From contig NW_023601104.1 in the NCBI RefSeq assembly GCF_014898055.3, forward strand, positions 71,283,106 through 71,347,105: a DNA stretch of 64,000 nt, in the 5' to 3' direction. Below are positions 21,311 to 33,730 of this stretch, piece by piece. This DNA comes from Talpa occidentalis. Its lineage: Eukaryota; Chordata; Mammalia; Eulipotyphla; Talpidae. The notes under the pieces were generated by a model. It ran no database searches. It saw nothing but the letters and a program-made list of their open reading frames with translations, and had not been told where the DNA came from. Both the position numbers and the translations under genes were made by a program. The stretch's first letter is position 1. The number at the start of each line of letters is the position of its first letter.

Positions 21311-24090
21311 TCATAGAAACATATTTTTCTTGTAAATAATAAATAAGCCAATTTGTGGTACCCTCTTTATCCCCTTACTGTGCCCCTGGCTGATGCACCC
21401 CACCACAGGCCTTGTTAACCCATTGCTGCATGGAAAGACTTTCCATTGACTTGGGACCCGCTGGGGCTACAGGTCACAGGTGCCACGCTCTCAGTTTAAG
21501 GGACAGGAACAAACAGCCTGGTGGAAGTGATGGAAAAGATCAGTAGTCATTCAGAGTATTTATGGGTGCATCACTGTGTCGTGTACCAAGTAGGTCTCTT
21601 CCTAGAGCTTAGGACTGGAATCTCAATGTCTTCCGGTGACTTGACATTGAGTAATATTAAAATCGTCTCATTCACTGAAAGCACATCAACTTTCATCTTC
21701 TACTAGTGCATTTTTCTTTCTTACCAATGAATAGCAACTCACATTTGGATCTCATTTTTATACTTTTCAACATACTACATGTTCTCACCTTGTCACACTG
21801 AATGTAAGTTAACTTAATTGTACGTTCTCTTATTCTAGAGAAAGTTTGAAATAGTTTTCAAAGAAACATAAATTCAGTAAAATTTAAAAATATATCGATG
21901 AAGACATTGCAGTGAAGGAAAAACAAGGGTATGAATAAAGTCAGTGGGGAAGCAATTAATTTTCCATAAAGTCATTTGTAGTTGCTAGAACTGAGCTTAT
22001 ACCAGCCAAAAAGAGAGGGGAACTTTGTTTATAAAAATAACATGGTCATTATATTAGGAGATTTAATGCTCAGGATCATAGTTTCTCTTGGTAGTGAGAC
22101 TTGGGAGAATTTTCCACAGTGTGTTCTCATAAAAGGAACACAGTGTGACTTAGGGCCTGTACCCCAGTGCTCCCGCTTAACGAGTACAACTGTAGGTTTC
22201 TCTTTACTGTTTCTTATAATAGCCTGCTCGGTAAGATTTACGGGATTGTATCAGAATACATTTTCATAAAAGCAGTTCTCCAAGGGAATAAAACAATGCA
22301 GTTTGTGCTCACAGGTCCCTGGTGGCTGGACAGGATCCAAAGAAAACATCCAGGAATGGGTGGACTTGTCGTCTTTCAGACCTTCCTCCGTGAATATTAT
22401 TTCTTGTAATCCAGTGTTTTAAAATCTGTAGTAGAGAACTTTGGGTTAGATTCTTTGGCAAGAATCTGAGAGTATGTGAGTTGGCTCAGGGAAAAAGTCA
22501 TTATCCTCATTTCACAGATGAAGGGCCAGGATCTTGGAGAAGCTAGTGATTATCCAAGGCCATGTGGTCAGTGGAACTAAAGCCAAATTCTGCCAACTCT
22601 TCAGGGCTTTTATATCCCTCCTCTAACTTCTGTAGAATTCTACTCCAGCTTTAAAGTACTCAGAAGGAGTATTTTAAACATCTATAATGTCCACCTTACT
22701 TAGATGTTAAATTCTAGAAGAAAGCAAGCATTCACTGCAGGACTGAAGGCCTGTCTTCCCAACTCCTCTACCCTCTGCTCTGAAGTGGTGGATTTCAGTT
22801 CTGCGCGGGTTTCTGTTCCTGTACCGCACATGTGAGTGTGTCTTACAATTACATAAAGCGCATGAATTACCTCATAATATATTAATTCTTTTGCAGTTGC
22901 TTCCCTGCCTCCTCCAACACTAGAGTTTCAGTATTTATCCATGCTGATATCGGTGGTTCATTCACTTTAGTTGTGGAATCGTCTTCACTTGTAGGAATCA
23001 ACCAGTTTATTCCTTCTTTTGCTAATGGGATCCAATTATTTCTGCTCTTTTGGTGACAAATAGTTCTGCCATGGACATTTTTCTGTCTGTCTTTCTGTCT
23101 CTCTCTCTCTCTATGCTATTTCAGAACATTTTTCAGTTGACAGAAATTATTGTTACCAACAGATGCTGCTTGTAACTGAGCATCACTTCCCTGGTGAATC
23201 CTGGAAAAACTGGCCTCACAGTGCTGTTTGGGCTGTTTCACAGCTTGTGCTGATCTGCCCGGGGCACCGCCACTGCCCTCCAGCTCCTTGCACATTTCTC
23301 AACTTGATTTGTTCTGTTTCCACTAAGGCCTGTTCCCAACACTGCTCATTTCTTGGGGACGCTCCCCTCCCCTTGCTGCCCTGCTCCCTAGGGCTGACTT
23401 CACTGCTTTTCCTGAGAAAAATGAGGTCATTTCTTGAGAGCTCCTTCATCCTTCTTCCAAACTGTTCAGCGTGTCCAACTAGGAGAATGTGAACATCTTT
23501 TGTAAACCACACATTTCTGTAAGAATGAATGGAGATGTACCTTTTTAAAAAAAGTTTCTCAAACGCTAAATTGGAGCTCTGACTTACCAGGATCTACACA
23601 TTTTCAAAATTATTGATTCAAGTACCCTCTGACCACAGCCTCCAACACCTCTAGCTTAATTCCTCACTTGTTCTCACTCTAATGGTTCTTTGCCTTCAAG
23701 CAGCATCAGTTCTCCTGTTTTTCATTCCATCTGTTCTCTCCATCCTGTCTTCACATCCCTCTTTTCCATTTCATCCTCCCCCTAACTCCGACCCTAGAGC
23801 CTCTCCCAGAGTCCTACTTTTTCCTGCATCCATCTGCTGCATGGCTGTCATCCTGGGAATCTTCCTTTATATCTCTGGTGTTTGGTATCCAGTTCCTTTT
23901 TTCTCATTTATGGTCAAATTTTCTATTTTGCTGGGATATTTCCTTTTTTTCTTTCTTGTTTTGTTGAAGAAACACTTCCAGTGACTTCCTAAGAGCAAGT
24001 GCACAGGACATAAATTTTTTGAGCCTTGTGTCCCTAAATGACTTTTTTCTACCCTAACACTTAGCTGGATACAGATCATAGGTTGGAAGT
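21311..24090. other. 2.8 kb without a recognisable gene
   Basis: Contains a MIR-like relic at about 22490-22600 ('cctcatttcacagatgaagg', then a 'gtggtcagtggaac' tail), possible old L1 text at 22860-23080 and a CT-rich run at 23085-23113. Open frames of about 100 codons (23163, 23216, 23682) lack features. Confidence 0.4.
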
Positions 24091-24099
24091 AATTTGCTA

Positions 24100-24472
24100 T
24101 CTGAATTTTTAAAAATTGTGATAAAATACACTTGACATCATATTTACCAGTTCAACCATCTTTGAGTGTAGAGTGCCGATAGTAAGTACACTCACATTGT
24201 TGGGCAACCTGCACCCCCTCCATCTCTAGACCTCTCACCCCCTCACAAAGCCAAAACTCTGTATCTATTAAACAAAAGTTAATTGAAAGTTATTGAAGAT
24301 AATGGACTTTCTACTCCCCTCCCAACAAACCCTGACAGCCACAGTTCTGTTTTCTGTGCCTATGAATTTAACTACTGTAGGTACCTCGTGTATGTAGAAT
24401 CATCCACCAACATCTGTCTTTTTGTGACTGGCTTATTTTGCTTAACATGATGTTCTCAAATTGCAACCATGA

Positions 24473-24513
<41 letters not shown>

Positions 24514-25390
24514 GTGAGAAAGAGAGAATTTCCTTCCTTGAGGCTGAATAATATTCTATTGTATGTGTGTGCCACATTTTGTTTATCCATTTACCCATGG
24601 ATGAACATGAGTTCCTTCTGACTTGGAGCTACTCAGAATAATGCTGCTATGAATATGGGTGTATCCATGCATTCCTCTTTGAGACTCTACTTTCAGTCCT
24701 TTTATGTATGTTCCCAGAAGTGGAATTGCTGCATCATATGGTAATTCTATTGTAAATACTTTGAGGAACCGCCATGCTGTATCCATAGCAGCTGCACCAT
24801 TTCACAGTCCCACCAGCAACGCACAGGGGTTCCAATTCTCCACATCCTTGCTAACACTTGCTATTTTGCAGAGGTTTTGTTTGTTTGTTTGTTTTTTTGG
24901 TAGTGTCCATGCTAGTGGCTTTGAGGTAGCGTCTCATTGTGGTTTTGATTTGCGTGTTCCTATGTTTAATGATGCTGCGATCTTTCCATGTGCTTATTGA
25001 CCATTTGTCTATCTTGCTCGGAGAAATGTCTATTCAGGTTCTTTGCCCATTTTACGAAGGTTTATTTTTTTGCTGTTGAGTTGTGAGAGTTCTTTTTGTA
25101 CTGTATGTTCTGGATATGAATCCCTTATCAGAGAATGATTTCAAAACATTTTCTCCCCTTCTGTGGACTGCCTTTCCTTCTGTTGACTGTGGCCTTTGAT
25201 ACACAGAAGTTTTACATTTTAATTCCGTTCTAATTATTTTTTCTTTTCTTGCTTGTGCTCTTTTGGTGTCATAACCAAGAAATCATTGTCAATTCAACAT
25301 CATGAAACTTTGTCCTGTGTTTCCTTCTAAGAATTTTATAGATTTTACTTCTTAAGTTTAAGTTTTCTCAAAACTTTGAAGCTATTCTTC
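24100..25390 (-). mobile_element. L1 (LINE-1) 3' part, minus strand, with ORF2 C-terminus remnant
   Basis: The + strand shows the classic antisense of a mammalian L1: 3' UTR text, then the ORF2 end. Minus-strand reading of 24370-24790 gives recognisable ORF2 C-terminal protein ('EYYSASRKEILSF', 'YDAAIPLLG'), broken by stops and by a compound microsatellite. Beyond 24800 the text continues as antisense ORF2. The element is inactive. Confidence 0.85.
24473..24534. repeat. Compound microsatellite (TG)n(AG)n inside L1
   Basis: About ten TG units (24473-24492) run directly into about eleven AG units (to about 24514), then an impure GA tail, all within the L1 ORF2 remnant. Confidence 0.97.
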
Positions 25391-26105
25391 CCTATCGTCT
25401 CTTGTCCAGTCTGACTGTGCAGAAGACTGATCCTGTTCTGATTCTTGTTCCTTGGTGAGCAGACTGTTATGTTTCCTCTGGGGTAGTCTTTATTTCTGCA
25501 TTTCTGAAATTGGGTGATATTGTATATTCCTGAGGGTTTAAAAATTATTTTGTTTGATACTTACCGTGCTCTTATACTTTGGCTCTTCAGAGATTCTTGT
25601 ATTATTCTTTGAAAATTTCCTCCCTTTGTTTTCTCATGTGGATGTTGGACCCACCGCATGGGACTCACATACTTTAAATTTGATATTTGTTTTCTTTTCC
25701 TCCCCCCTTTATTTATAGGAATGTCCTTATTTCTTTTGCTCTAAGCCTCCTATTAATCTTTTAAAATAGAACACTTACTGTTCTTTCCCACAGTCCTCTG
25801 TTCCTATTTTTTTTGCCTTGCCTAGCCTGGTCTTGGTTCTGATGTGATGCTCTGAGCTTAATGTCCCAGGGGAAGGAAGCATATACTTCAGAGAAAAAAT
25901 TAAAGTATGCCTAAGCTACCTAGAGTCAGAAGAGAACAGGCACTTATTTTGTTTTCCATCCGAACTGAAGCCATGGCGCCTGATATGCGTCTGAAACTCA
26001 GCATTTCAACATTGGATTCCTATTTTGCCTCTAAACTTGCTCTTCCTGGAACCTCTCTGTCTCAGTTCATGGCTTCTCCATCCTTCCAGTTGCTTAGGCC
26101 AAACT
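25391..26105. other. No gene seen
   Basis: T-rich sequence with no recognised family. An open frame at 25907 runs into the adjacent SINE and is not supported. Confidence 0.4.
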
Positions 26106-26111
26106 TTTTTT

Positions 26112-26305
26112 TTAAGGAATATTTTATTTTTCATAGAAGAACTGGGGGTATAGGCCAGGAGTGATGGGGTGGGGAATGGGGGGCGGTGACAGGATTCACC
26201 AGACACAGAGTGGGGAGCAGAGCAGGCCAATTTACACTGCTGAGTACACTGCTGAGGGGAGCAGCAGGTGAGACAGGAGAGGTCTGCTGTACCATGTGGG
26301 TAGCT
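26112..26305 (-). mobile_element. tRNA-derived SINE, truncated at its head (minus)
   Basis: Tail and body are present, but the tRNA-like head is missing: similarity stops at 'gtgggtagctcc'. Contains a small duplication of the 'cactgctgag' segment at about 26235-26257. Confidence 0.88.
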
Positions 26306-26831
26306 CCAATGTCCATTCTGTCCATGATAATCTTTTGATGAGTCTTCCAGCTTCTTCATTCCATTCATCCCCTGTTTTGTCCCCTACCCCTCAATCCCAG
26401 TAATTACTTTGAAATGTAAGTAAATTTTATTTCCCCTCTGCTCAAAACCCTGTCTGCCCAATTCACTATTGAGAAGTCTATAGTCTTCTATGATCAGAAG
26501 AGGGAAAGCTACCTGCTAACTTTCAGATTCCTGTGGGGCTGGGAATTCATTCTGAGCTCCTGTGCAGTAGTGCCATTTGCATCACTGAAGGAAAATTCAC
26601 TTTATATTTTGGAGAAGATAAAACAAACTCTACTACTTGTTTAGAAGGGCTGTGGTTAACCTGCGGTTAACCTGTGGTTAAACCTGATTTTAACCTGCCA
26701 AAGTAATTTTCTTGCATTTTCCTCTTCTTTTGGCATGTATGTAAATGTGGATATTTCAAACTAACTTTGATTTATAAGGGCTTTCCAAAATGAAATCTGA
26801 GCGATAGAATATGATCTTTTGCTTTGCTATT
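26306..26831. other. No gene seen
   Basis: Unrecognised; includes a short imperfect repeat of 'ggttaacctg' around 26652-26696. Confidence 0.4.
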
Positions 26832-26847
26832 AAAAATCCAGTGAGTA

Positions 26848-27200
26848 GGGCCTCCCCGGTGGCGCAGCGGTAGAGCGCTGGGTTGCAAAGCTGCCCGCGG
26901 CCTCTGCGGCGCCGGTTCAATCGCCGGTTCAATCCCCGGCTGCTCCCCGGCCACCGGAGGAGGGTCCCACATGGCGCGCAGACCTCTCCTGCCGCCCGCT
27001 GCTCCCCTCAGCAGTGTACTTCGGTCCTTCTGCCTGCTCTGCTCCCCGCTCTGGCTCTGGTGAATTCTCTCACCCTCCCGCGCTTCTGACTGTACCCAGT
27101 GCATGTGTGGACAAAACAAACAGACAGACAAACAAACAAACAAATAAATAAATAAAAAACCAAAAACATGCCTCTATTAAAAAAAAAATTATAAAAAAAA
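26848..27200 (+). mobile_element. tRNA-derived SINE with duplicated B box (plus)
   Basis: Young G+C-rich subfamily. Head GGGCCTCCCC. A 12-bp tandem duplication (GCCGGTTCAATC at 26911-26922 and 26923-26934) doubles the polymerase III B box. Tail is (ACAA)n/(AAAT)n. Target duplication AAATCCAGTGAGTA at 26834-26847 and 27201-27214. Confidence 0.95.
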
Positions 27201-27331
27201 AAATCCAGTGAGTAAAAAAACACCAGTGGAATTTGTTAGCAGAACACAATACAAAAGCTTCAAAATATACCTCTCGTTGTCATGCGAACATATAAAATAG
27301 AAGAAATGTTGATAATGCTTGTAACTTTTTT

Positions 27332-27515
27332 TAAAAAAATATGCATACAAGAGCTGGGGTATAGGCCAGAGGTGCGGGGGTGAGAAGATTCACCAGAGAC
27401 AAAGTGGGGAGGAGAACAGGCAGATCTACTGAAATACACTGCTGAGGGGAGCAGCGGGCCAGACAGGAGGGTTGCCATGTGGATTGCTCCCTGGCTGGGG
27501 ATCGAACTCATGCCT
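27332..27515 (-). mobile_element. tRNA-derived SINE, truncated at its head (minus)
   Basis: Starts at a poly-T/A junction and 'atgcatacaagagctgg'. Similarity ends near 'gatcgaactcatgcc', so the tRNA-like 5' half is lost. Confidence 0.87.
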
Positions 27516-28016
27516 CAGTTACTATCAATTTTAGTTGTTATTTTAAGTTTTCTTTCCTACTTTTGCTAGTTCCTGTTTTGATCTTTTATTCTTGGAATGT
27601 TCTGTCATCTTTGACTGTCTACTTGTATTGAAAAGTGAGGAAAGAGAAAGCCACTTAGTAGAATTTTACAATAAGGTAACTTGGCAGAGAACTGGCCTTT
27701 CAGTTGAGGAACCCAAAGTGCAATTGACTAGAGATCTTTTTCAGGGGCTTTTACTTCTTCCAGAAAAGAATCCTGTGAAATCCTAGCTGTGGGTGGAGCC
27801 AGGGACATGGGAACTAGGCCTGGCTGCTCAGGCTCTTTGAGTAAGTAGGGTGGGGAGGGCTGTGGGTCTGATCTTACTGAGCAGAATTGTCTAAAATTTT
27901 GCCATATAAAATTGTCTAAAATCTAGCCCTGACCTTCAACACACTCTGTTCCATTCATTTTTAGCCTGTGTCTTCTCAACTTCTGCGGTATCTCTTGCTG
28001 CCAAGTCCCAAATCTC
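27516..28016. other. No gene seen
   Basis: A 64-codon open frame at 27592 has no recognisable feature. The remainder is unassigned. Confidence 0.4.
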
Positions 28017-28029
28017 TTAGGAATTCTTT

Positions 28030-28339
28030 TTTTTTTAATATCTTGTTTTTCTTCTTTTTTTTTTAAAGATTTAATTATTTATTTATACAAGCACTGGGTA
28101 CAGTCAGAAGCGCGGGAGGGTGAGAGAATTCACCAGAGCCAGAGCAGGGAGCAGAGCAGGCAGAAGGACCGAAGTACACTGCTGAGGGGAGCAGCGGGCG
28201 GCAGGAGAGGTCTGCGCGCCATGTGGGACCCTCCTCTGGTGGCCGGGGAGCAGCCGGGGATCGAACCGGCGCCCCAGAGGCCGCACGCAGGCAGCTTCGC
28301 AACCCAGCGCTCAACCGCTGCGCCACCGGGGTGGCCCCC
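28030..28339 (-). mobile_element. tRNA-derived SINE, young G+C-rich subfamily (minus)
   Basis: Tail complement TTTTTTTTTTAAAGATT; B box complement near 28255-28268; head CCGGGGTGGCC. Target duplication TTAGGAATTCTTT at 28017-28029 and 28340-28352. Confidence 0.95.
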
Positions 28340-28352
28340 TTAGGAATTCTTT

Positions 28353-30824
28353 AAAGAGAGGGCTGGGGAAGTTGGAGTTAATGGAAAGGTCAGAAATCTT
28401 TGGTCGCTATTTAGGAATAAAGTAATGGGATCATGGGCAGAGGTGATCACAAAAGGAGTAAAGAAATACATGTGTGTGTGTGGGGGGGATGAGGGCTGGG
28501 GAATCATAACTGAATGATATCTCCAGACTTTATGGAGTGACTTATGTGATAACAAAGTGACTTAATGATAACAAAGAAGGGAATTTTATTGGGGGGGATT
28601 TTGAGCTTTAGAAAATTTGAGTGAGGTTGCTAGGGCAGAATTTCTAGGATAAAATGTGCTGATGATAATTAAAAATGCTATCCTGCATCATGCTTTCTAG
28701 ATCTGTGCTGATTTAATATATCAGGTTTTATAGCTTTGGAAGTTTTCACCCTTCAGTTTTTCACTTTTCATTTTAATTTTGTGATTAGCTTTTAATTTTT
28801 ACTGCTGCTTAAAAAATGGGGTAATCTCCTTAAATTCATTTCACAGATTATAATAAATACTGTTTATATACTATAGTACATCTACCATAGTAAGTACTCA
28901 ATAAATGTTAGTTGTTACTGTAGTTTTTAGTTTCATGGGCAATTTCACTGGATTCCAATAACCACCCCCAAAATTTGTATTATCATTCCTATTCAATAGT
29001 AGTAGTCTGAAGTCCAGAGCTCTTGGGACTTGGTCCAGGCCAGTAGAAGGCTCTCCTAGCTGAGTGGCTGTATTCACTCCCAAAGCTGTTAACACAGCTG
29101 AGTGGGTGAGTTAGCAGCAAAGTTGATATTGGCTGCTGAGTGACATTGCTTCCTCGTGAGGTAGGTAGCCCAGTGGTATCATCGCCTGAGAATTGCTACA
29201 TGTTTGTTTTCCAAAAGTATAGTGAATAGTTAGGATTGATTGTTCTGGCATTTTGCGATGGTCGTGAGAAAAATTAAGTGCCTGAAAGGACACACTAGCA
29301 TGGACCTTAAAAAGCACCTGATGTGGGCATTTGTACCTATTGCTTCTTGTCACATGATGATAAAAGGACAAGCAATAGGGCATTAGGAAAAGTTAATGGG
29401 GAAAAGATGAAGAAACTTACTGAAAGTGCATCACCAACTTTCTTAGTGAGATTGTAAGATTGAAGTTAATAACTGTCAGTTGCTAGGAAAAGCTCTGTAA
29501 TTTAACTGACCAAAGGGAGATCCTTCAGAATTCCTAAGTGGACCATAAATAATGGGGTACAGCTAAAGAAGAAAAAAGAACAAGAGACGTACCCTGGGGG
29601 AAATGTTGACATATAAATCACTCTGTTAGAGAATTCCTGAATGTGCTTGCTATATCCTAGTACAGTACATTTTCTGATCAGCCTGGAAGATAAGGTAGAA
29701 ACCCTTTAATAGTGATAATAGTGCAAAGTTAATGTTGAAGTTTCTTTAAAAGGGAAACTAGTGTTCTGGGGTTTTAGAGATACCAGAATAGTAGAATATA
29801 TTGTATTGCAGAAGCAAACCACAGTTATTCCAAGATAGCTTGTGTTGTTTATAAGTATGAATGTTAATTTACATGAATTTTAAAAATTAATTCTACATGA
29901 TTCCCCTTGACCTTAGAATCTTTAATGCTACCACATTAGTTCATCCTTCTTTGTTTCTTGGTCTGAAGATGTTCCTTTATTCACTATTAAGAATAGTTTC
30001 TTCTTTTCATTCTAAACTCTGGATTTGTTACATAACTGCATCTAACTCTTATTTGAAAAGGAAAAGTAAAGCAAGGAGGAGCTCCTGGGAGGGGCTTCTC
30101 TGTACTGTGATTTTTGCCTGAGAAAGCAGCCCTAGAGCTCCCCATGGTGGTCCAGTATACATGGGAGGATGGTCCTTGGGGATTTGGGCTGATAGATCTT
30201 TGTGACTCATGTTGCTTTTAGCCACACCCTTTGTCTTCTTCCTGCTTTCCTTTTTCATGCTCCTTTTAACTTCTCAATTCTGTCCTCAAACTTTTCTACT
30301 GTATTCTGTTCCAGCTTTATAGGTCCTATTGGGAAAGTGAATTCTCTCTGGAAACGCCAGCTGTTTCTCATCAAACATCATTGGAAATGTTATAAATTGT
30401 CCTCACTCAGGGCCTCTGTATCATGTTTTGACAAATGATTGTGCTGAGACCGTATTTGGGTCAATAACCTAGTACTTAGGATCGATTTAGTCTTTAAAGT
30501 TTGGTTTTACTTTTGATAGGCATATTTAGAAGCTCTAGGGAATTCTTCAAAAAATAAAAAAAATAAATTTTATTGACTTGTTTGCTAATAAATTTTCACT
30601 GGTTAAAAATAGAAACTAAACAGACAAATAATTATTTTGAGGTCCAGACTTTTTTTTTTTTTACTGCTACTGTTTTCCCCCTATACTTTAATATACAATA
30701 TGGTGAATTTCACACATCTGTCTAGCCCAGGAACATTTTTTGATTCTCTGATTATCAATCTGTTCTGTTTCTGTTTTTAATATAAATAAGGCATAACTGA
30801 ATTCTTTCTTTTACTTTTGATGCC

Positions 30825-30860
<36 letters not shown>

Positions 30861-30870
30861 TAAAAATAAG
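28353..30870. other. 2.5 kb without a recognisable gene or SINE
   Basis: A+T-rich. Short (TG)n and G runs lie at 28470-28490. A MIR/L2-like end at 28885-28910 ('agtaagtactcaataaatgt'). An (AT)n microsatellite lies at 30830-30854. Confidence 0.4.
30830..30854. repeat. (AT)n microsatellite
   Basis: About twelve uninterrupted AT units just upstream of a SINE tail. Confidence 0.97.
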
Positions 30871-30878
30871 TTGCTGGG

Positions 30879-31141
30879 TTTTTTTTTAAGATTTATTTAT
30901 ACAAGAACTGGGGTACAGGTCAGAGACACGGGAGCATGAGAGAATTCACCAGAGACAGAGCGGGTAACAGAACAGACAGACTGATGAAATACACTGCTGA
31001 GGGGAGCAGCTGGCCAGGCAGGAGAGGTCTGCTGTGCCATGTGGGTTTCTCCCTGGCCAGCTGGGAATCAAACCCAGGCTGCAGAGGCTGCAGACAGCTT
31101 CACAGCACAGTTCTCAACCCACTGTGCCACCGGGGAGGCCC
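30879..31141 (-). mobile_element. tRNA-derived SINE (minus)
   Basis: Poly-T and AAGATTTATTTATAC tail complement to head CCGGGGAGGCCC. No clear target duplication found. Confidence 0.9.
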
Positions 31142-31489
31142 TGATGCCTTATATTTGATTAAATGAATGGTGATGAGTGGTTTTCAGAGATACTCTTATT
31201 AAAGTTAGGGCGTTCCCTGAATAATGCTAATGGGACTATTTGTGGTAAAAATGTTGTTTTGTTAAATATTTCTCAAAAGGCACATGTCTCCAGGTTCTAG
31301 TGTGGGGTTTGCCCTCTTCTTTGCTTCCACAGTACATCCTACGTGCATTTCTTAGAGATGTGTTCATTTGTTGTTCTTAGAATTCCTTGAGAACAGGTTC
31401 TAGCACATGTAAATTCTTGTGAGTAAATGAGTAAAAGAAAGAATAAATAAAACCTGGCAAAATTTTAGCTAGCTGTATGAAATACCAGT

Positions 31490-31690
31490 GTGTAATAAGA
31501 GCTTGGAACCTAAAGCCGAGACCACCTGGATTCAAATCTTAGCTCCATCATTTATTATCTATGTGTTCTTGGACAATTGATATATGATAGTCATATGTCC
31601 CAGTTTGATTTTTTTTTCAAATATGGGGATAAATTACAGTACCTAAGTTGTATATTTATAAAGATTAAATGAGGTTATTTATGCAAAGTG
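31490..31690 (+). repeat. MIR-like ancient SINE relic
   Basis: The order 'gcttggaacctaaagccgag', 'cctggattcaaatcttagct', then 'tggacaattga' matches the tRNA-derived MIR layout of mammals. Confidence 0.65.
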
Positions 31691-31704
31691 CTTAAAACAT
31701 ATGT

Positions 31705-32020
31705 ACTATTCCTATTTTATTTTTAATTGATATACCATTGGTTTATGTAGTGTTCAGGAGTACAACTTTACACCTTAACAAATATATATACTACACCACA
31801 GCCACCACTAAAGATCTAGTTTCTAGCTACTTCCATACAGTCACATCCCAGCACCCCAGGCCTGTTCACCTCAACTCCTTCCCCTACCATTCTGTTGTCA
31901 GGATGTGTGAATTTGTTTTTATTTTGTCTGAACTTTCACGTTCCACATCAGTGAAATCTTATGGTATTTGTCTTTCTCTTTCCAACTGACTTCCCATAGT
32001 ACAGTGGTGATACTCTCTCC
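31705..32020 (-). mobile_element. Old L1 fragment, minus strand
   Basis: Antisense L1-type text beginning 'tttttaattgatataccatt' and ending near 'gacttcccatag'. Confidence 0.6.
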
Positions 32021-32711
32021 ACCCAGCTTTCATATCCCTGGCATGGAATAGTGGGTGCCTTAATAAATTCACTCTGGAACCCAGTTTCTTCTGTCATCAT
32101 GAAAAGTGCTTTGTCTTCACTTTGGGTTCAGGATCCATTGGGTATGGGAAGGGGTGGTAGAATTCTTTGGTATATAGAGATCGGAGGACAATATATTAGA
32201 AAGTTCCCTAGTATATCAAAAGCTGATACCTTTTTCCAATCACCAGTCTCCACAGGTTCTCTTGACTAATAGACAGCTTTTCCTTTTGGTTAGAGTAGCT
32301 TCAACTCAGGTTAGCAACACTATTACCTCAGAGGATAAAATAGATTAATTAAGAATTATAATGTATCTGGTAGGTAAAATCTTTAATAGCTATGATGCAT
32401 GGGAGAGATATTGAAGGGTTTTGGATGATAAGCAGTGGGGAAGATGGGAAGATGAATGAAACATTTTTTTAAGTCTGGAATTCTAGCATTAGCTGTTCAG
32501 TGATTTTCAATCTTCACATTTAAAAAGTGATCTATTGGATATTTAATGTGATTATCTTTAACTGATGGCCTCAAGTTTATTTTTCAGTATGTGCCTGACA
32601 TTATGTTATGAAGCATTTCTAATAACAGAAAAGTTGAAGAATATTTTACAATGAACATCCATTGGTCCTATCATTAATGTTTTAGCTATACTTGTTTGAT
32701 CACATATCTGC
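32021..32711. other. No gene seen
   Basis: Unrecognised A+T-rich sequence without repeats I can name. Confidence 0.4.
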
Positions 32712-32729
32712 AAATTTATCCATCCCTCT

Positions 32730-32925
32730 GGTCTCACTCATAACAGGAATCTAGAAAACCTAAATAAGGGATCAGGAAAAAGAATAACTATAAGAAAGAA
32801 AAAAATCAAAATCAACAAACAACTATGAACCAGAGACACACTTTGGGGGGGGGGGTGCATGCAGGGATTGGGGTCAAAATCAGGGGGTTGCAATTGTATG
32901 GGGAATATAAAAATAAAATAAAAAA
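32730..32925 (+). mobile_element. Short 5'-truncated retroposed insert, probably an L1 3' end
   Basis: About 196 bases ending in an AAAATAAAATAAAAA tail, with a 14-bp target duplication TTATCCATCCCTCT at 32716-32729 and 32926-32939. Begins 'gtctcactcataacagg' and contains eleven G at 32845-32855, a composition seen in L1 3' UTRs. It is unlike the local SINEs. Confidence 0.75.
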
Positions 32926-32939
32926 TTATCCATCCCTCT

Positions 32940-33730
32940 ATCTGATCTCTAATACATTTTATATTTTTATATGTTTGGTTAGGTTTTATATGATAAGAAA
33001 GTAATCATCTGTACCAAAGAAGTGTTTTACTGTTAGTCACCCGGGTCCCACTGGAGGCCTATACGTTCAAAAGGCAGTACTTTTAAAGAGTAACAGAGTA
33101 AGAATTACTCTTAGCCAGAAGGATTCTTAAAGAGTCAAAGTGGGAATAGAGGAAGAATTGTGTAGGCAGAAAAACGGCTTCTTGGGAAAATAATTTCATC
33201 TAATAGATAACCCTTCAAAACATTGTTTTTGATGTCTTTTTTTAGTTTCACTTTGCAAGTTATGTAGGCTCAGCTCTTATTGTTTCCAGTAAATGGCAAC
33301 ACTTAGGAGCAGCAGAGGAATTAAGTAAAAAGTTTTAAAGAAAATACTTGCAGGTTGAAGGTTAATAATAAAATACACACAATGGCCTAAGGTATCAATC
33401 TATGTCAATGCCACTTCCTCCAGACAAGTTATGGAATCTAATCGCTTAGCTTTTTTTTTTTCACCACGACTATAGAATCCACAATGTTGGCTCTTTTGGA
33501 GTTTTGCCAGCAACTCCAAATAGCATGAATAGGTCACAGGGCAAAATCTTGATTATGATTCAAAAAGGAGGCGTAGTTACTTTGTTCCTCATGAACCAAG
33601 GAAACACTAGCAAACTGTGCTCTTTGGCAGGGCAGCTTCTGTGGGTCACTGTTGTTTTCTGGCAATGTGTGTCTACTAGCACTGCAGGGCTGCAGAGTTA
33701 ATAATGGGCATTTATTCCTCTTATTTCTAG
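32940..33730. other. Flank or intron upstream of the first SYNE2 coding exon
   Basis: No recognised repeat and no CpG island. Ends in a pyrimidine-rich stretch and TTTCTAG acceptor at 33721-33730. Since the next exon is entered by splicing, at least this segment is intron. Confidence 0.6.

Noticed and set aside
24368..24786. Minus-strand frames resembling a real protein
   Set aside because: Recognised as the decayed C-terminus of L1 ORF2, not a host gene.
26883..27089. Recurrent protein-like frame ending [11 protein letters not shown], also at 28104-28286 (minus) and, slightly changed, at 11192-11410
   Set aside because: These are translations of the same SINE body. The similarity reflects shared repeat DNA, not a protein family.
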